Shown: positions 8,478-18,081, counted from the stretch's first letter. The stretch is 64,000 bases of DNA from an uncultured Bacteroidales bacterium (GCA_934728255.1 CAKVEC010000001.1:248001-312000); one strand, 5' to 3'. The notes: generated by a model not told the origin, from the sequence alone. Translations and numbers: made by a program.

Positions 8478-10149
8478 GGATAAATTCCGTGTTTTGCAGG
8501 TCTTTTGTCAGTTTTTTCCAACGGGGCAGGTCGTCATATACCACAATATAGGCGTGATGCGCTTTGCGGATAAGCGGCAGATCGGCAGTATTGTCCGTGA
8601 TAATATCAAAATCGCAGTACATGTCAAGCAGGTGGTGTTTCAGTAAATGTGATGAGTGAACAGCGGTGGGCTGGAGTTGTTCGGCTATGGCTTGGGCAAT
8701 CGCATCCATTGTCCCCGAGGCTAATATAATCTGTCGCCCTTGTAGAATGCAGAATACTTCTTCATTTTTCCGCGGTTCCAAATAGGTACTGCAGAACGTA
8801 CGTGCTTTATCTAATAGGGTGTCTTTATCCCAATGACGGATATAACGCAGAGCCAACGAACGTTGCACATCAATACGGAATACTTTGAGAAACAACAGAT
8901 TGCTGTATTTCCCGAAGCGGGTGGTAAAGAAACGCCGCATACGTCTGTACCGTGGTGCAGCAATGATGCTGTCTAAAAAATCGAAGGTAGTATTGGAGCG
9001 GTATAGCGTCCAACATATGTCTGTCAGCAAAGGGCGTTGATGTCCTTCTGTAAGCGACAAAAAAAGTTGCTCGAACTGCTCTGCTTGGCATCGACGGGAG
9101 AATTGTTCTTTATTTGTAACGGGTTGGTGTGTATAGCCGTTTTGTTGCCATTCGTGGTATTTATCTTGGATAAATGCCTTGATTTCTTCGATATCCGATG
9201 TGGCAATACCGGCATTTGTTTCACGGATAGTTTGTGCCAAACACCCTTCGTCGGACGGCACGCATAGTATCGGCTTTTCGCACCCGAGTGCCTCAAAAAA
9301 CTTGGTGGTCATCATCCCCTTTGCAGCGGGATTGGTCAGCACAACAGCAATGCTGCTGTGTCGCAGTTCATCGCCTACTGTGGTAATGGGAATCGTGTTG
9401 TGGTCGGGCGTGTGTAGGTTAAGTTGAATGTTGGCGATATTTAATTCCTGGATTGCACGTTCAACCGGTGACAGATCTTGGAACTCGTATATTTTGCCAA
9501 TATACGTAATGAGGAACGTGTCGGAAGGTACATTTTTCGGATAGAACTGCGCAGGGTCGTACCCATTATATATGAGGTGTACGTTTTTGTTAAAATGGCG
9601 GATAAAATCCACGTGCCACGGAGAAACCGTAGTGATGTAGTCTGCTTGACGCAATACACGGTTGCGGCGGCGGATATTGACGGCACTATACCAATTACGA
9701 AAAAGACGTGCCCACCACTGGCGGTGAGCCTGATATTGTGCATTAGGTACCTGTTCGTCCAAGTCACGTATGTCCACACAGAGCGGAATATGTCTGTGTT
9801 GTGCCGTTTCCAATGCGGCACGTAGTGGAAACGTGGAGAATGTAGTGCAAAAAACAAGGTCAAAATGTTGATCTTCAGTTTGCTGCTGTACCCAGCGGGA
9901 AAAACGCCGGTTGCGCCAATCGGTCAGCAACGACAATAGAGATTGTATTGCCCATTGAAATGCATTGCGGTAGGAAGGTTTTTCGTATATAGGGTAGGTA
10001 TGTGCAAAGTCGTGTGGCTGAAATTGCTCGGTATAGACGGCAACATCGTATCCTTTACCGGACAGATAATCACAGAGATAGCGCAAACGCGGTGCATAGG
10101 CGGGTTTCCCATAAGGATCGGTAAGTATGAGGATACGTTTTCTATTCAT
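8455..10149 (-). CDS. Glycosyltransferase family 4 fused to a HAD-like phosphatase domain
   Basis: A 564-residue two-domain protein. Residues 1-365 are a GT-B glycosyltransferase of the GT4 type: the N-terminal ILTDPYGKPAYAPRLRYL, CVDIRDLDE near 124-132, IYNGYDPAQFYP near 193-204, and the C-terminal TTKFFEALGCEKPILCVPS sugar-nucleotide loop. Residues about 375-550 look like a haloacid-dehalogenase domain: DICWTLYRSNTT (motif I, nucleophile Asp377, but Cys at the +2 position where phosphatases have Asp), ILASGT (motif II) and ITDNTADLP (motif IV). The fusion is unusual and suggests a transferase that also dephosphorylates, or has an inactive HAD binding domain. It overlaps both neighbours and is part of the envelope-glycan operon. 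Donor and acceptor are unknown. Confidence 0.75.
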   Translation of the reverse strand: MNRKRILILTDPYGKPAYAPRLRYLCDYLSGKGYDVAVYTEQFQPHDFAHTYPIYEKPSYRNAFQWAIQSLLSLLTDWRNRRFSRWVQQQTEDQHFDLVFCTTFSTFPLRAALETAQHRHIPLCVDIRDLDEQVPNAQYQAHRQWWARLFRNWYSAVNIRRRNRVLRQADYITTVSPWHVDFIRHFNKNVHLIYNGYDPAQFYPKNVPSDTFLITYIGKIYEFQDLSPVERAIQELNIANIQLNLHTPDHNTIPITTVGDELRHSSIAVVLTNPAAKGMMTTKFFEALGCEKPILCVPSDEGCLAQTIRETNAGIATSDIEEIKAFIQDKYHEWQQNGYTHQPVTNKEQFSRRCQAEQFEQLFLSLTEGHQRPLLTDICWTLYRSNTTFDFLDSIIAAPRYRRMRRFFTTRFGKYSNLLFLKVFRIDVQRSLALRYIRHWDKDTLLDKARTFCSTYLEPRKNEEVFCILQGRQIILASGTMDAIAQAIAEQLQPTAVHSSHLLKHHLLDMYCDFDIITDNTADLPLIRKAHHAYIVVYDDLPRWKKLTKDLQNTEFIHADGTKY

Positions 10150-11338
10150 TATGGTGCGAATAATGGCGCAAACCTTTTAGCAATTTAGGGTACAATGTTT
10201 CGTGGTAAGAACCATCAAAAAAGCGATTGTTATGCCATAGCAGCGTTACTTCGCCGGCGTGTTGGCGGACACGGTCGAGGAGTTGCTCCGAGAAGAAATA
10301 GGCTTCGTCTTCAGAGAGATTCATATAGTTGCTGTTACTCAGTGTGCAGTCCATCAGTGTGAGCGGGTGGAGTGTGAGCGGGGTGAGTGTTAGCGTCTTG
10401 GGGTTAATCCACCGCACGGGACGGGTGGTCTGGAGACGGAAACCCGCACGGTCGGGGAACGCCATAGTGAAGTCGTCGGTGTAACCGAGGTCGGCGAGGC
10501 GTTGCATATTGTCGATAGAGCAACGCAGATAATGGCTGCGGTGGAGCGGGCAGGCAGGGGCGAGAATGGTGCGGAAATAGTCCGCCTGCTTGCCCTCCGC
10601 GGGCAAACCGTAGTAACTCGAATGAAGTCCCAAACGTGCACCTGAACGGCTGAGGCTGTCAGCCAATTGATTGAAATCGTGTCCGTTAGTATTGTATTGC
10701 GGATAGTCGAAGCCTTTGCCTCCAGTGTGCTTTATAAAATAAATTACATCGGCAGTCGGCACTTTAGCGTCCTGTTCTATGAGCCACGGAAATGTATAGG
10801 CGGGGTCGTGGTGAATGTCCTGCCACGAGGACAGCACATCGTGCCAGTGTCCACGGCGGATTCCGCCCAAAGCCCCGCGCAGGTGGCGATAATAGTCAAG
10901 GATATCAATGTCGTGGGTAAGATAGATATGCGAATAGTGTGGTTGGGGCATATCCATTTCAAGCAACTTCATCAAGATACGCGCATACTCGTCCACCAGA
11001 GGAATCTCTAAATTGTTGCCCTGTCCGAGAACAGAGAAACGGGCGGCAAAACGTCCGTGCTCGTCGCGCTGCGGATTGAGCAGTTCTTCGGCACGGGAGA
11101 TAAAGAAAAACGTGTTGTAGATGAGGTCGGTGCGGACAACAAACGTCTTGCCCGTTTGCTCTACTACGGGGTGTTCCATATCGGGCAGGACAAGGTCGGA
11201 GCCGAGGTGTCCGCCAGGCACGATAACCACTTTGTAGCGTGACCAAAGCGACTCATCGGCGGTGTAGCCGATGTGCTGTGTCATCGTAGTGTCTCCGTAG
11301 AGGAGAAACGACTTGATGTATTCGATTATCTCGTCCAT
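10142..11338 (-). CDS. Polysaccharide deacetylase-like protein (Bacteroidota DUF7033-type)
   Basis: A 398-residue protein without a signal peptide. SHIYLTHDIDILDYYRHLRG near residues 136-155 carries the HD metal site typical of carbohydrate-esterase-4-like (NodB) domains. ARLGLHSSYYGLPAEGKQ near 235-252 and LRCSIDN near 275 resemble later catalytic segments of the long Bacteroidota version found beside glycosyltransferases in exopolysaccharide loci. The expected role is deacetylation or another hydrolysis on a glycan intermediate. It is the first gene of the four-gene operon and overlaps the GT4-HAD start by 8 bp. Residues near 316-330 (TLTPL, TLHPL, TLMD) come from a 15-bp tandem repeat in the DNA. 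Confidence 0.75.
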   Translation of the reverse strand: MDEIIEYIKSFLLYGDTTMTQHIGYTADESLWSRYKVVIVPGGHLGSDLVLPDMEHPVVEQTGKTFVVRTDLIYNTFFFISRAEELLNPQRDEHGRFAARFSVLGQGNNLEIPLVDEYARILMKLLEMDMPQPHYSHIYLTHDIDILDYYRHLRGALGGIRRGHWHDVLSSWQDIHHDPAYTFPWLIEQDAKVPTADVIYFIKHTGGKGFDYPQYNTNGHDFNQLADSLSRSGARLGLHSSYYGLPAEGKQADYFRTILAPACPLHRSHYLRCSIDNMQRLADLGYTDDFTMAFPDRAGFRLQTTRPVRWINPKTLTLTPLTLHPLTLMDCTLSNSNYMNLSEDEAYFFSEQLLDRVRQHAGEVTLLWHNNRFFDGSYHETLYPKLLKGLRHYSHHNE

Positions 11339-11340
11339 GG

Positions 11341-11410
11341 TTATGAAACGGTATTTATCGTATAATTAATCGTTAATTGAACATATAATTATCCATCAAT
11401 TAACCATTAA
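11341..11410. repeat. AT-rich interspersed element, copy C (inverted)
   Basis: Read on the minus strand this stretch contains GAATTAATGG, TGGATAATTATATGTTC and AATTAACGATTAATTATACG in that order. The same motifs in the same order are found at 26726-26792 and 57827-57894. It lies just upstream of the deacetylase-like gene, where the operon promoter would be expected, but no TAnnTTTG box is visible in it. Confidence 0.6.
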
Positions 11411-11428
11411 TTCTTTTGCTCGTTTTGT

Positions 11429-11510
11429 ATAGGATCGTTATAGGATAGGCTTAGGATAGAAAGGAAAAAAGTAGTCTATCCACCCGTCATCCACCTGACA
11501 TCCACCCGTG
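11429..11510. repeat. Two 11-bp repeat arrays facing each other (ATAGGAT and ATCCACC types)
   Basis: Units at 11429-11461 are ATAGGATCGTT, ATAGGATAGGC and TTAGGATAGAA. After 16 bp, units at 11478-11510 are ATCCACCCGTC, ATCCACCTGAC and ATCCACCCGTG. Both arrays keep an exact 11-bp period. Since the first type read in reverse contains ATCCTAT, both are versions of an ATCC-headed unit and lie in opposite orientation. The arrays occupy the centre of the 237-bp gap between the ABC-F and deacetylase-like genes. Confidence 0.85.
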
Positions 11511-11515
11511 TTTCT

Positions 11516-11578
11516 AATTATGAATTATGAATGCTGAATGAGGAACTATAGCCATTCGTAATTCATAATTCATAATTA
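11516..11578. repeat. Heptamer arrays forming an imperfect inverted repeat
   Basis: ATTATGA, ATTATGA, ATGCTGA, ATGAGGA (from 11518) face GTAATTC, ATAATTC, ATAATTA (11558-11578). The left and right arms can pair over about 18 bp with mismatches, so the transcript end of the ABC-F gene could fold into a long AT-rich hairpin. The ABC-F stop codon (11576-11578) is the last three bases of the array. Confidence 0.75.
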
Positions 11579-13369
11579 CTCGCTGAGTATCTCCCACTCG
11601 TACATCTTCTGTTCGATCTCGCGCTTGATGTGCTCGTAGCGTTGGAAATTCTCTTGTGTTTGCTGCGCTGGGTCGGACATCAGCGTCTCCAATTGTTGTT
11701 GTTCGGCTTCCAACTGGGCGATATAGGCTTCCGTCTCCGCAATTTGTTTCTCCTTTTTTCTGCGGGCTGCGGCTTCGGCTTTCTGTGCCGCGTAATCGGC
11801 AGCCGATCCGGTTCCTGTTTTGTCCGCATTGGTCGGTTGCTTGGTTTCCTGATGTTTCTTCTCCAGTTCCTGCAAACTATCAATCTTTTTTGATTGCAGA
11901 AAATCGTAGATGCCCCCGAGGTGTTCACGCACTTTCCCGCCGCCGAACTCATAGACTTTGCTGACCAGTCCGTCAAGAAAATCGCGGTCGTGGCTGACGC
12001 AGATGACGGTGCCGTTGAAGTCCTGCAAGGCGGCTTTCAGTACATCTTTGGACTGCATATCAAGGTGGTTGGTCGGCTCGTCGAGAATAAGCAGATTGCA
12101 TGGCTCCAAAAGCAGACGGATCATCGCCAAACGGCTTCGCTCGCCGCCGGAAAGCACCTTCACTTTCTTTTCCGAAGCCTCTCCGCCGAACATAAATGCG
12201 CCGAGAATATCACGTATCTTGGTGCGGATATCGCCTACCGCCACACGGTCTATCGTATCAAAAACCGTCAATTCCCCATCTAATAACGCTGCCTGATTCT
12301 GTGCAAAATAACCGATCTTGACGTTATGCCCGATTTTGAGCGTACCCATATAGTCGAGTTGCCCCATAATACATTTGACAAGGGTCGATTTACCCTCGCC
12401 GTTCTTGCCGACAAACGCCACTTTCTCGCCGCGGCGGATGGTAAACGTAACATCGGAGAAGACGGTATGGTTGCCGAAATCTTTGCGCAAGTCCTCCACG
12501 ATCAGCGGGAAATCACCGCTTCGGGGAGCAGGAGGAAAACGGAGGCTGAGACGCGAGGTATCTTCCAAATCCACTTCCAGACGCTCCAGTTTTTCCAGTT
12601 GTTTGATACGCGACTGCACCTGCACCGCCTTGGTCGCCTTGTAACGGAAACGCTCGATAAAGTCCTCGGTCTCCTGAATCATCTTTTGCTGATTGAGGTA
12701 GGCGCGTACCTGCTGCTCGTGGCGTTCCTTGCGCAGTTCAAGGAAGCGGGAGTAATTGACATTGTAGTCGTAGATACGCCCGAGAGTAATCTCGATGGTG
12801 CGGTTCGTAACGTTGTCAATAAACTTCTTGTCGTGGCTAACTAACAGAATAGCGCTTTGTGAAGATTTCAGAAAGTCTTCGAGCCATTGAATAGACTCTA
12901 TATCCAAATGGTTGGTCGGCTCATCAAGAAGAAGCAGGTCGGGATGACGGAGCAGAATCTTTGCCAATTCGATACGCATACGCCACCCCCCGGAGAACTC
13001 GGAGCAAGGACGGTCGAAGTCTTTCCGCTCAAACCCGAGACCGATGATGGTTCTGTCCATCTCGGCGATACGGCGGGCTTTCTCCTCGTCGGGTTCGCCG
13101 TCAAACACGCTCATCACGTCCTCGCGGAGCGTCTTGCCGTCGATGTGCATCATCACCTGCGGGAGATAACCGATAGTCATATCCGAGTCGCGCGAGATAC
13201 GCCCAGAAGTAGGCTGGTACTCGCCAGCCACAAGACGCAAGAGCGTACTCTTGCCTGCCCCGTTCTTGCCTACAAGGGCTATACGATCCTTTTTGTTGAT
13301 CATAAAGGATACGTCTTCCAGAACGGGGTGGGAAGAAAATTCTATGGATAAGTGTTCTACACTAAGCAT
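11576..13369 (-). CDS. ABC-F family ATPase (ribosome-associated type)
   Basis: A 597-residue soluble protein with two ABC cassettes and no membrane segments. Cassette 1 has Walker A GKNGAGKSTLLRL, signature EFSGGWRMR and Walker B LLLLDEPTNHLDIES. Cassette 2 has GKNGEGKSTLVKC, LSGGERSRLAMI and LLILDEPTNHLDM. The linker and the C-terminal charged coiled coil (about 520-597) are typical of ABC-F proteins, which act on the ribosomal E site in translation control or antibiotic protection. No antibiotic-resistance context is present, so a housekeeping role (Uup/YheS-like) is more likely. It starts 2 bp after the stop of the dehydratase gene, in the same operon direction. Confidence 0.9.
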   Translation of the reverse strand: MLSVEHLSIEFSSHPVLEDVSFMINKKDRIALVGKNGAGKSTLLRLVAGEYQPTSGRISRDSDMTIGYLPQVMMHIDGKTLREDVMSVFDGEPDEEKARRIAEMDRTIIGLGFERKDFDRPCSEFSGGWRMRIELAKILLRHPDLLLLDEPTNHLDIESIQWLEDFLKSSQSAILLVSHDKKFIDNVTNRTIEITLGRIYDYNVNYSRFLELRKERHEQQVRAYLNQQKMIQETEDFIERFRYKATKAVQVQSRIKQLEKLERLEVDLEDTSRLSLRFPPAPRSGDFPLIVEDLRKDFGNHTVFSDVTFTIRRGEKVAFVGKNGEGKSTLVKCIMGQLDYMGTLKIGHNVKIGYFAQNQAALLDGELTVFDTIDRVAVGDIRTKIRDILGAFMFGGEASEKKVKVLSGGERSRLAMIRLLLEPCNLLILDEPTNHLDMQSKDVLKAALQDFNGTVICVSHDRDFLDGLVSKVYEFGGGKVREHLGGIYDFLQSKKIDSLQELEKKHQETKQPTNADKTGTGSAADYAAQKAEAAARRKKEKQIAETEAYIAQLEAEQQQLETLMSDPAQQTQENFQRYEHIKREIEQKMYEWEILSE

Positions 13370-13371
13370 TT

Positions 13372-15333
13372 TTATTTGTCCAACTTCTCGAAAATAGAGT
13401 TATTGCTGATAAATTCGGGAACAATTTCTTTCATTAGTTCCACGGTGAGGAACGGCTTGTTTTTAGTAGTCAAGTCAATGAGCGAATCAATGTTTTTGGA
13501 AACCGCATCGAATTCAAACTCACGTACACGCGCCACCATAATCTTCTCATTGGAAGTTGGTAGGGTGGTTTCTTTCTGGTTGAGCAGTTCCTCATAGAGT
13601 TTCTCACCGGGGCGCAGACCGGTAAAGACGATGGGTATCTCTTCTCCTGGGATAAAACCTGCCAGGCGAATCATATTTTTTGCCAGGTCAAGGATTTTCA
13701 CAGGGTGCCCCATATCAAAGACAAATATCTCGCCCCCGTTACCGAGCGTAGAGGCCTCCATAACGAGACAGCACGCCTCGGGGATGGTCATAAAATAACG
13801 GATGATATCGGGGTGGGTAACCGTAACAGGTCCGCCTGCGGCAATTTGTTTCTTGAAATACGGAATAACAGAACCATTGCTGCCGAGGACATTGCCGAAG
13901 CGGGTTGTGATAAACTTGGTGCAATTAGGATTTTCCTGCACAAGTTTCTTAAAGAGCGACTGCACATAAATCTCCGCAATACGCTTGCTGGCACCCATGA
14001 TATTGGTTGGATTAACTGCTTTGTCGGTACTGATCATCACAAAACGTTCTACACCATATTTGACCGCCATATCCGCCATATTTTTGGTTCCCATTACGTT
14101 GGCACGGATTGCCTCGTTGGGATGCAACTCCATCAGTGGCACGTGTTTGTATGCCGCGGCGTGATAGACCACTGCCGGGTGGAACTGACTGAACACCTCT
14201 TCCAAGCGTTCACGGTTGCGAATATCAGCAATGACAGGTATGAACTGCGCATCGGGAAACTGCTTTTTCAAGTCAAGCGTCAGGTCGTGGAGTGGAGACT
14301 CGGCTTGCTCCAAAAGAATGGTTACCTGTGGTTGGTATTTCTGCACTTGGCGTACCAACTCAGAACCGATACTGCCTGCCGCACCGGTAACCAACACTAC
14401 TCGGTTCTGTATGATTTGCAGTACATTGTCTGTATTGATGTGGATGGCGGGACGCTCCAATAGGTCTTCTATTTGGATATTCTCGATACGCCCGATGCGC
14501 TGGTTATCAACCTCTTCTACATTGTCAAATTGCGTGAAATTCGGGGTTGTCAGTACATGGAAACCATTATCAAAGAATACTTGCAGGTCTTTCGATGGAT
14601 TGATAGCACGCATTTTGAGTGGAGAAATGATAACATCATGGATGTTATGCTCTTTCATCCACTTGAAAGTCTTTGCATTGAACGGGAATACTTTCAGTCC
14701 GACCAGACTATGTTGACTATCATTTTTATCTTCTTTATTTCCTAAAAAGCCTACAGGATTATACTGAGCCTCATCGCCTGCACTACGGAGCATTTTTGCG
14801 ATGGCAATACCCGCAGACTTGGTACCCCAAATCATCACTTTCTTTGTACCGGAAGCATGCTGTTTGATAAACTCATATAGTGTTTTTACCCCCACACGCA
14901 GGCTAAAAAGAAAAATAAAGGCAATAGGAATGTAGATAACGAGTGCTGTATTCAGGAACAACTTAACATTTGTAATTCCTTGGCATATAAAATTGACAAG
15001 CAACAAGAACCCGCCGCACGACAATATGGCAAGCAAACACTTGATAGTATCAATAAATGTGGAATAACGCAGGATTCCCGAATAGGAATGGAACAACCAA
15101 AAACAGAGTATCTGCACCACAATCAATACGGCATATTGCCCCCAAAAAGGCAACACTTCAAATCCAATCAAGCCATAGGAAAAGATCCCTTTGCCAATCA
15201 AGATACTACACCAATAGGCAATAGAACACAGCAACACATCAATAAGTAACACACACCAGCGCGGAAGATAATTGGCCGAAGCAATGTGCGAAAATATGTC
15301 AGAGTTATGCAAATCGTTTAATTTTTCTTTCAT
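13372..15333 (-). CDS. Membrane nucleotide-sugar 4,6-dehydratase (PglF/CapD/WbpM type)
   Basis: A 653-residue protein with four to five membrane segments in the first 160 residues, a first Rossmann-like region (VMIWGTKSAGIAIAKML) and a C-terminal SDR catalytic domain starting at VVLVTGAAGSIGSELV near residue 312. STDKAVNPTNIMGASKR contains the Met-x-x-x-Lys that replaces Tyr-x-x-x-Lys in PglF/WbpM-type enzymes. These convert UDP-GlcNAc to the 4-keto-6-deoxy sugar, the first step to bacillosamine, QuiNAc or FucNAc residues. The product could feed the DegT-type aminotransferase at 29.7-30.9 kb and the phosphoglycosyl transferase next to it. It lies between uvrA and the ABC-F gene, apart from the polysaccharide locus. 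Confidence 0.9.
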   Translation of the reverse strand: MKEKLNDLHNSDIFSHIASANYLPRWCVLLIDVLLCSIAYWCSILIGKGIFSYGLIGFEVLPFWGQYAVLIVVQILCFWLFHSYSGILRYSTFIDTIKCLLAILSCGGFLLLVNFICQGITNVKLFLNTALVIYIPIAFIFLFSLRVGVKTLYEFIKQHASGTKKVMIWGTKSAGIAIAKMLRSAGDEAQYNPVGFLGNKEDKNDSQHSLVGLKVFPFNAKTFKWMKEHNIHDVIISPLKMRAINPSKDLQVFFDNGFHVLTTPNFTQFDNVEEVDNQRIGRIENIQIEDLLERPAIHINTDNVLQIIQNRVVLVTGAAGSIGSELVRQVQKYQPQVTILLEQAESPLHDLTLDLKKQFPDAQFIPVIADIRNRERLEEVFSQFHPAVVYHAAAYKHVPLMELHPNEAIRANVMGTKNMADMAVKYGVERFVMISTDKAVNPTNIMGASKRIAEIYVQSLFKKLVQENPNCTKFITTRFGNVLGSNGSVIPYFKKQIAAGGPVTVTHPDIIRYFMTIPEACCLVMEASTLGNGGEIFVFDMGHPVKILDLAKNMIRLAGFIPGEEIPIVFTGLRPGEKLYEELLNQKETTLPTSNEKIMVARVREFEFDAVSKNIDSLIDLTTKNKPFLTVELMKEIVPEFISNNSIFEKLDK

Positions 15334-15345
15334 AAGGAGTAATAG

Positions 15346-18081
15346 TTAGTGGAGTAGTTTTTTAACAAACTTTCCGGTATAACTTTCTTGGCATTGTGCC
15401 AAGCCTTCCGGTGTACCCTCGAAGACGATATGACCGCCCTCGTCACCGCCCTCGGGACCGAGGTCGATAATGTGGTCTGCTGCCAGAATCATACTCGGGT
15501 TATGCTCAATGACGATAACGGTATGCCCACGGCTAATCAGTTGATTGAGAGCCTTAAGCAACACTTGTACATCTTTGTGGTGGAGACCTGTAGTAGGTTC
15601 GTCAAAGACAAATATGGTAGGCTGTGCGTCCTCCTGGGCGAGGAATGAGGCTAATTTGACACGCTGACTTTCGCCGCCCGAAAGTGTACTGCTCGATTGT
15701 CCCAAACGGATATAGCCGATACCTACGTCTTGCAGCGGTTTGAGCCGTTTAACAATCTTCTCGCAATCAGGATCTTCTGAGAAAAAGTCGATTGCCTGAT
15801 TGATAGTCATAGTCAGTATGTCGTAGATAGATTTGCCGCGGTAGTGGACATCCAGCACATCCTGTTTGAAACGCTTTCCGTGGCATTGCTCACACTCGAG
15901 AGTGATGTCTGCCATAAACTGCATTTCAATGGTGATTGTACCTTCGCCTTGGCACATCTCACAACGCCCGCCCGGGGTATTGAACGAGAAATGGGAGGCA
16001 GTGAAACCGAGTTGTTTGCTCAACGGCTGGTCGGCAAACAAGCGGCGTATATCATCGTAGGCTTTGAGATAAGTTACGGGATTGGAGCGGGAAGAGCGGC
16101 TGAGTGGGTTCTGGTCCACAAACTCGATGTCGGTAGCAAGATGCATACTGCCTTTGAGGGCTGAAAAACTGCCAGTATGCTCTGCCATACCGCCGTAGTA
16201 CTTTTTTAGGGCAGGGTAAAATACTTTGCTCACAAGGGTCGATTTACCGCTACCGCTCACGCCGGTAACCACGGTCATCACGTTTAGAGGAAAACGTACA
16301 TTCAAGTTCTTGAGGTTGTTCTCACAAGCCCCCTGTATCTCGATATAATTGTTCCACTTGCGTCGCTGCGTGGGGATATTATATACAAATTCGCCGGCTT
16401 TTGTTTTGCCCACGTAGGTGATTTCGCCGCCATGTATACCCGCTGCGGGACCAATCTCTATGATATAGTCGGCGGCTTGAATGATTTCCTCATCATGCTC
16501 TACCACTACAATCGTGTTGCCGAGGTCGCGCAGTTCTTTGAGTACGTGAATGAGCCGTTCCGTATCACGGGCGTGCAGACCGATAGAAGGTTCGTCCAAT
16601 ACATAGAGTGAACCGACTAAACTGCTTCCCAATGATTTTGCCAAGCAGATACGCTGGCTCTCCCCGCCTGAAAGGGTGTTGCTCATACGGCTGAGCGTGA
16701 GATACCCGAGCCCCACGTCTTCCATAAATTGGAGACGGGAGGTTATTTCATGAATAAGCATTTCTGCCGTCTTCTGCTCGGTCTCATTGAGCGACAAATC
16801 CGCAAACCACTTCGACAGATCGGAGACGGACATAGAGCAAAGGTCGGAGATATTCTTACCGTTTATGCGGACATATCCTGCCTCTTTGCGCAGGCGCATA
16901 CCATTGCAGTCGGGGCAGATGGTCTTGCCTTTATAGCGTGCGAGCATTACACGATATTGTATTTTTCCGTACTGTTTGGATTCCAACTCTTGGAAGAAAT
17001 CGTTCAGCCCTCGGAAATACTCGTTGCCGGTCCAAATAAGACGTTTCTGTTCCTGAGTAAGTTCAAAAAATGGTGTATGTATAGGAAAACCAAATTTTGC
17101 GGCATTGTAGATGAGTTGGTCGCGCCATACACTCATCTTTTCTCCGTGCCAACAGGCGATGGCGTCGTCATAGACCGACTTGGTCTTGTCCGGGACTACC
17201 AGATCGGGGTCGATACCGATGATATTGCCAAAACCTTTGCAGGTGGGGCAGGCACCTATGGGATTGTTGAAATCAAATAGGTGTTCGCTCGGTTCCATAA
17301 AGCGGATACCATCCATTTCGAAACGTTCGGAGAACATTTCGTAATTGCCATTGATGTACAATCCGCATTCACCATGCCCCTCAAATAGGGCGGTTTGTAC
17401 AGAGTCGGCGAAACGATTTGCTGTAGCGGGGTCTCCATCGGCAACTACACGATCAACCAGCAGGTAAACGTGTTCTTTGAGTTGTCCGTTTTGGGCAACC
17501 TGTTGTGCCGTCGTATTACCCAAACGCACTACATCGCCATTATCCAACAGGCGGGAGAAACCCTCGCTCTGCCATATATCCAACTGCTCTTGCAGCGTGC
17601 GGTTTTCCAAGACGATGGGCGCAATCAGATAGATGCGTGTGCCGACCGGCTGCGAGGTCATTGCATCCACCACATCGCGTATGCTTTTGCGGCGCACTTC
17701 CTTGCCACTGACGGGCGAGTAGGTATGCCCGATACGGGCAAAAAGGAGTTTGAGATAATCATATATCTCGGTGCTTGTCCCCACGGTGGAACGCGGGTTG
17801 TGGCTGCTCACTTTCTGCTGAATGGCAATAGCGGGCGGAATACCCTCTATCTTGTCCACTTCGGGTTTTTGCATACGCCCGAGGAACTGACGTGCGTAGG
17901 CACTCAAACTCTCCACGTAGCGGCGCTGCCCCTCGGCATAGAGTGTATCAAACGCCAGCGACGATTTGCCGCTACCGCTCACACCTGTAATCACAACCAG
18001 TTGATTACGCGGTATATCCACGCTTACATGCTTCAGATTGTTGGTGCAAGCATTCTCTATATGTATCACTTGTCCGTTCAC
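15346..18081 (-). CDS. uvrA: Excinuclease ABC subunit UvrA
   Basis: A 911-residue UvrA with both ATPase modules. Walker A motifs are GVSGSGKSSLAFDTLYAEG near residue 33 and GVSGSGKSTLVSKV near 614. Signature and Walker B regions (LSGGESQRICLAKSLGS, LYVLDEPSIGLHARD, LSGGESQRVKLASFL, IFVFDEPTTGLH) are intact. Zinc-finger cysteines are present as CPTCKGFG, CPDCNGMR and CEMCQGEG with CEQCHGKRF. It recognises bulky DNA lesions with UvrB in nucleotide excision repair. The length is close to the usual 940. The start overlaps the stop of the HU-LysM gene by 4 bp, and the dehydratase follows after 12 bp. uvrB and uvrC are not in the window. Confidence 0.97.
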   Translation of the reverse strand: MNGQVIHIENACTNNLKHVSVDIPRNQLVVITGVSGSGKSSLAFDTLYAEGQRRYVESLSAYARQFLGRMQKPEVDKIEGIPPAIAIQQKVSSHNPRSTVGTSTEIYDYLKLLFARIGHTYSPVSGKEVRRKSIRDVVDAMTSQPVGTRIYLIAPIVLENRTLQEQLDIWQSEGFSRLLDNGDVVRLGNTTAQQVAQNGQLKEHVYLLVDRVVADGDPATANRFADSVQTALFEGHGECGLYINGNYEMFSERFEMDGIRFMEPSEHLFDFNNPIGACPTCKGFGNIIGIDPDLVVPDKTKSVYDDAIACWHGEKMSVWRDQLIYNAAKFGFPIHTPFFELTQEQKRLIWTGNEYFRGLNDFFQELESKQYGKIQYRVMLARYKGKTICPDCNGMRLRKEAGYVRINGKNISDLCSMSVSDLSKWFADLSLNETEQKTAEMLIHEITSRLQFMEDVGLGYLTLSRMSNTLSGGESQRICLAKSLGSSLVGSLYVLDEPSIGLHARDTERLIHVLKELRDLGNTIVVVEHDEEIIQAADYIIEIGPAAGIHGGEITYVGKTKAGEFVYNIPTQRRKWNNYIEIQGACENNLKNLNVRFPLNVMTVVTGVSGSGKSTLVSKVFYPALKKYYGGMAEHTGSFSALKGSMHLATDIEFVDQNPLSRSSRSNPVTYLKAYDDIRRLFADQPLSKQLGFTASHFSFNTPGGRCEMCQGEGTITIEMQFMADITLECEQCHGKRFKQDVLDVHYRGKSIYDILTMTINQAIDFFSEDPDCEKIVKRLKPLQDVGIGYIRLGQSSSTLSGGESQRVKLASFLAQEDAQPTIFVFDEPTTGLHHKDVQVLLKALNQLISRGHTVIVIEHNPSMILAADHIIDLGPEGGDEGGHIVFEGTPEGLAQCQESYTGKFVKKLLH

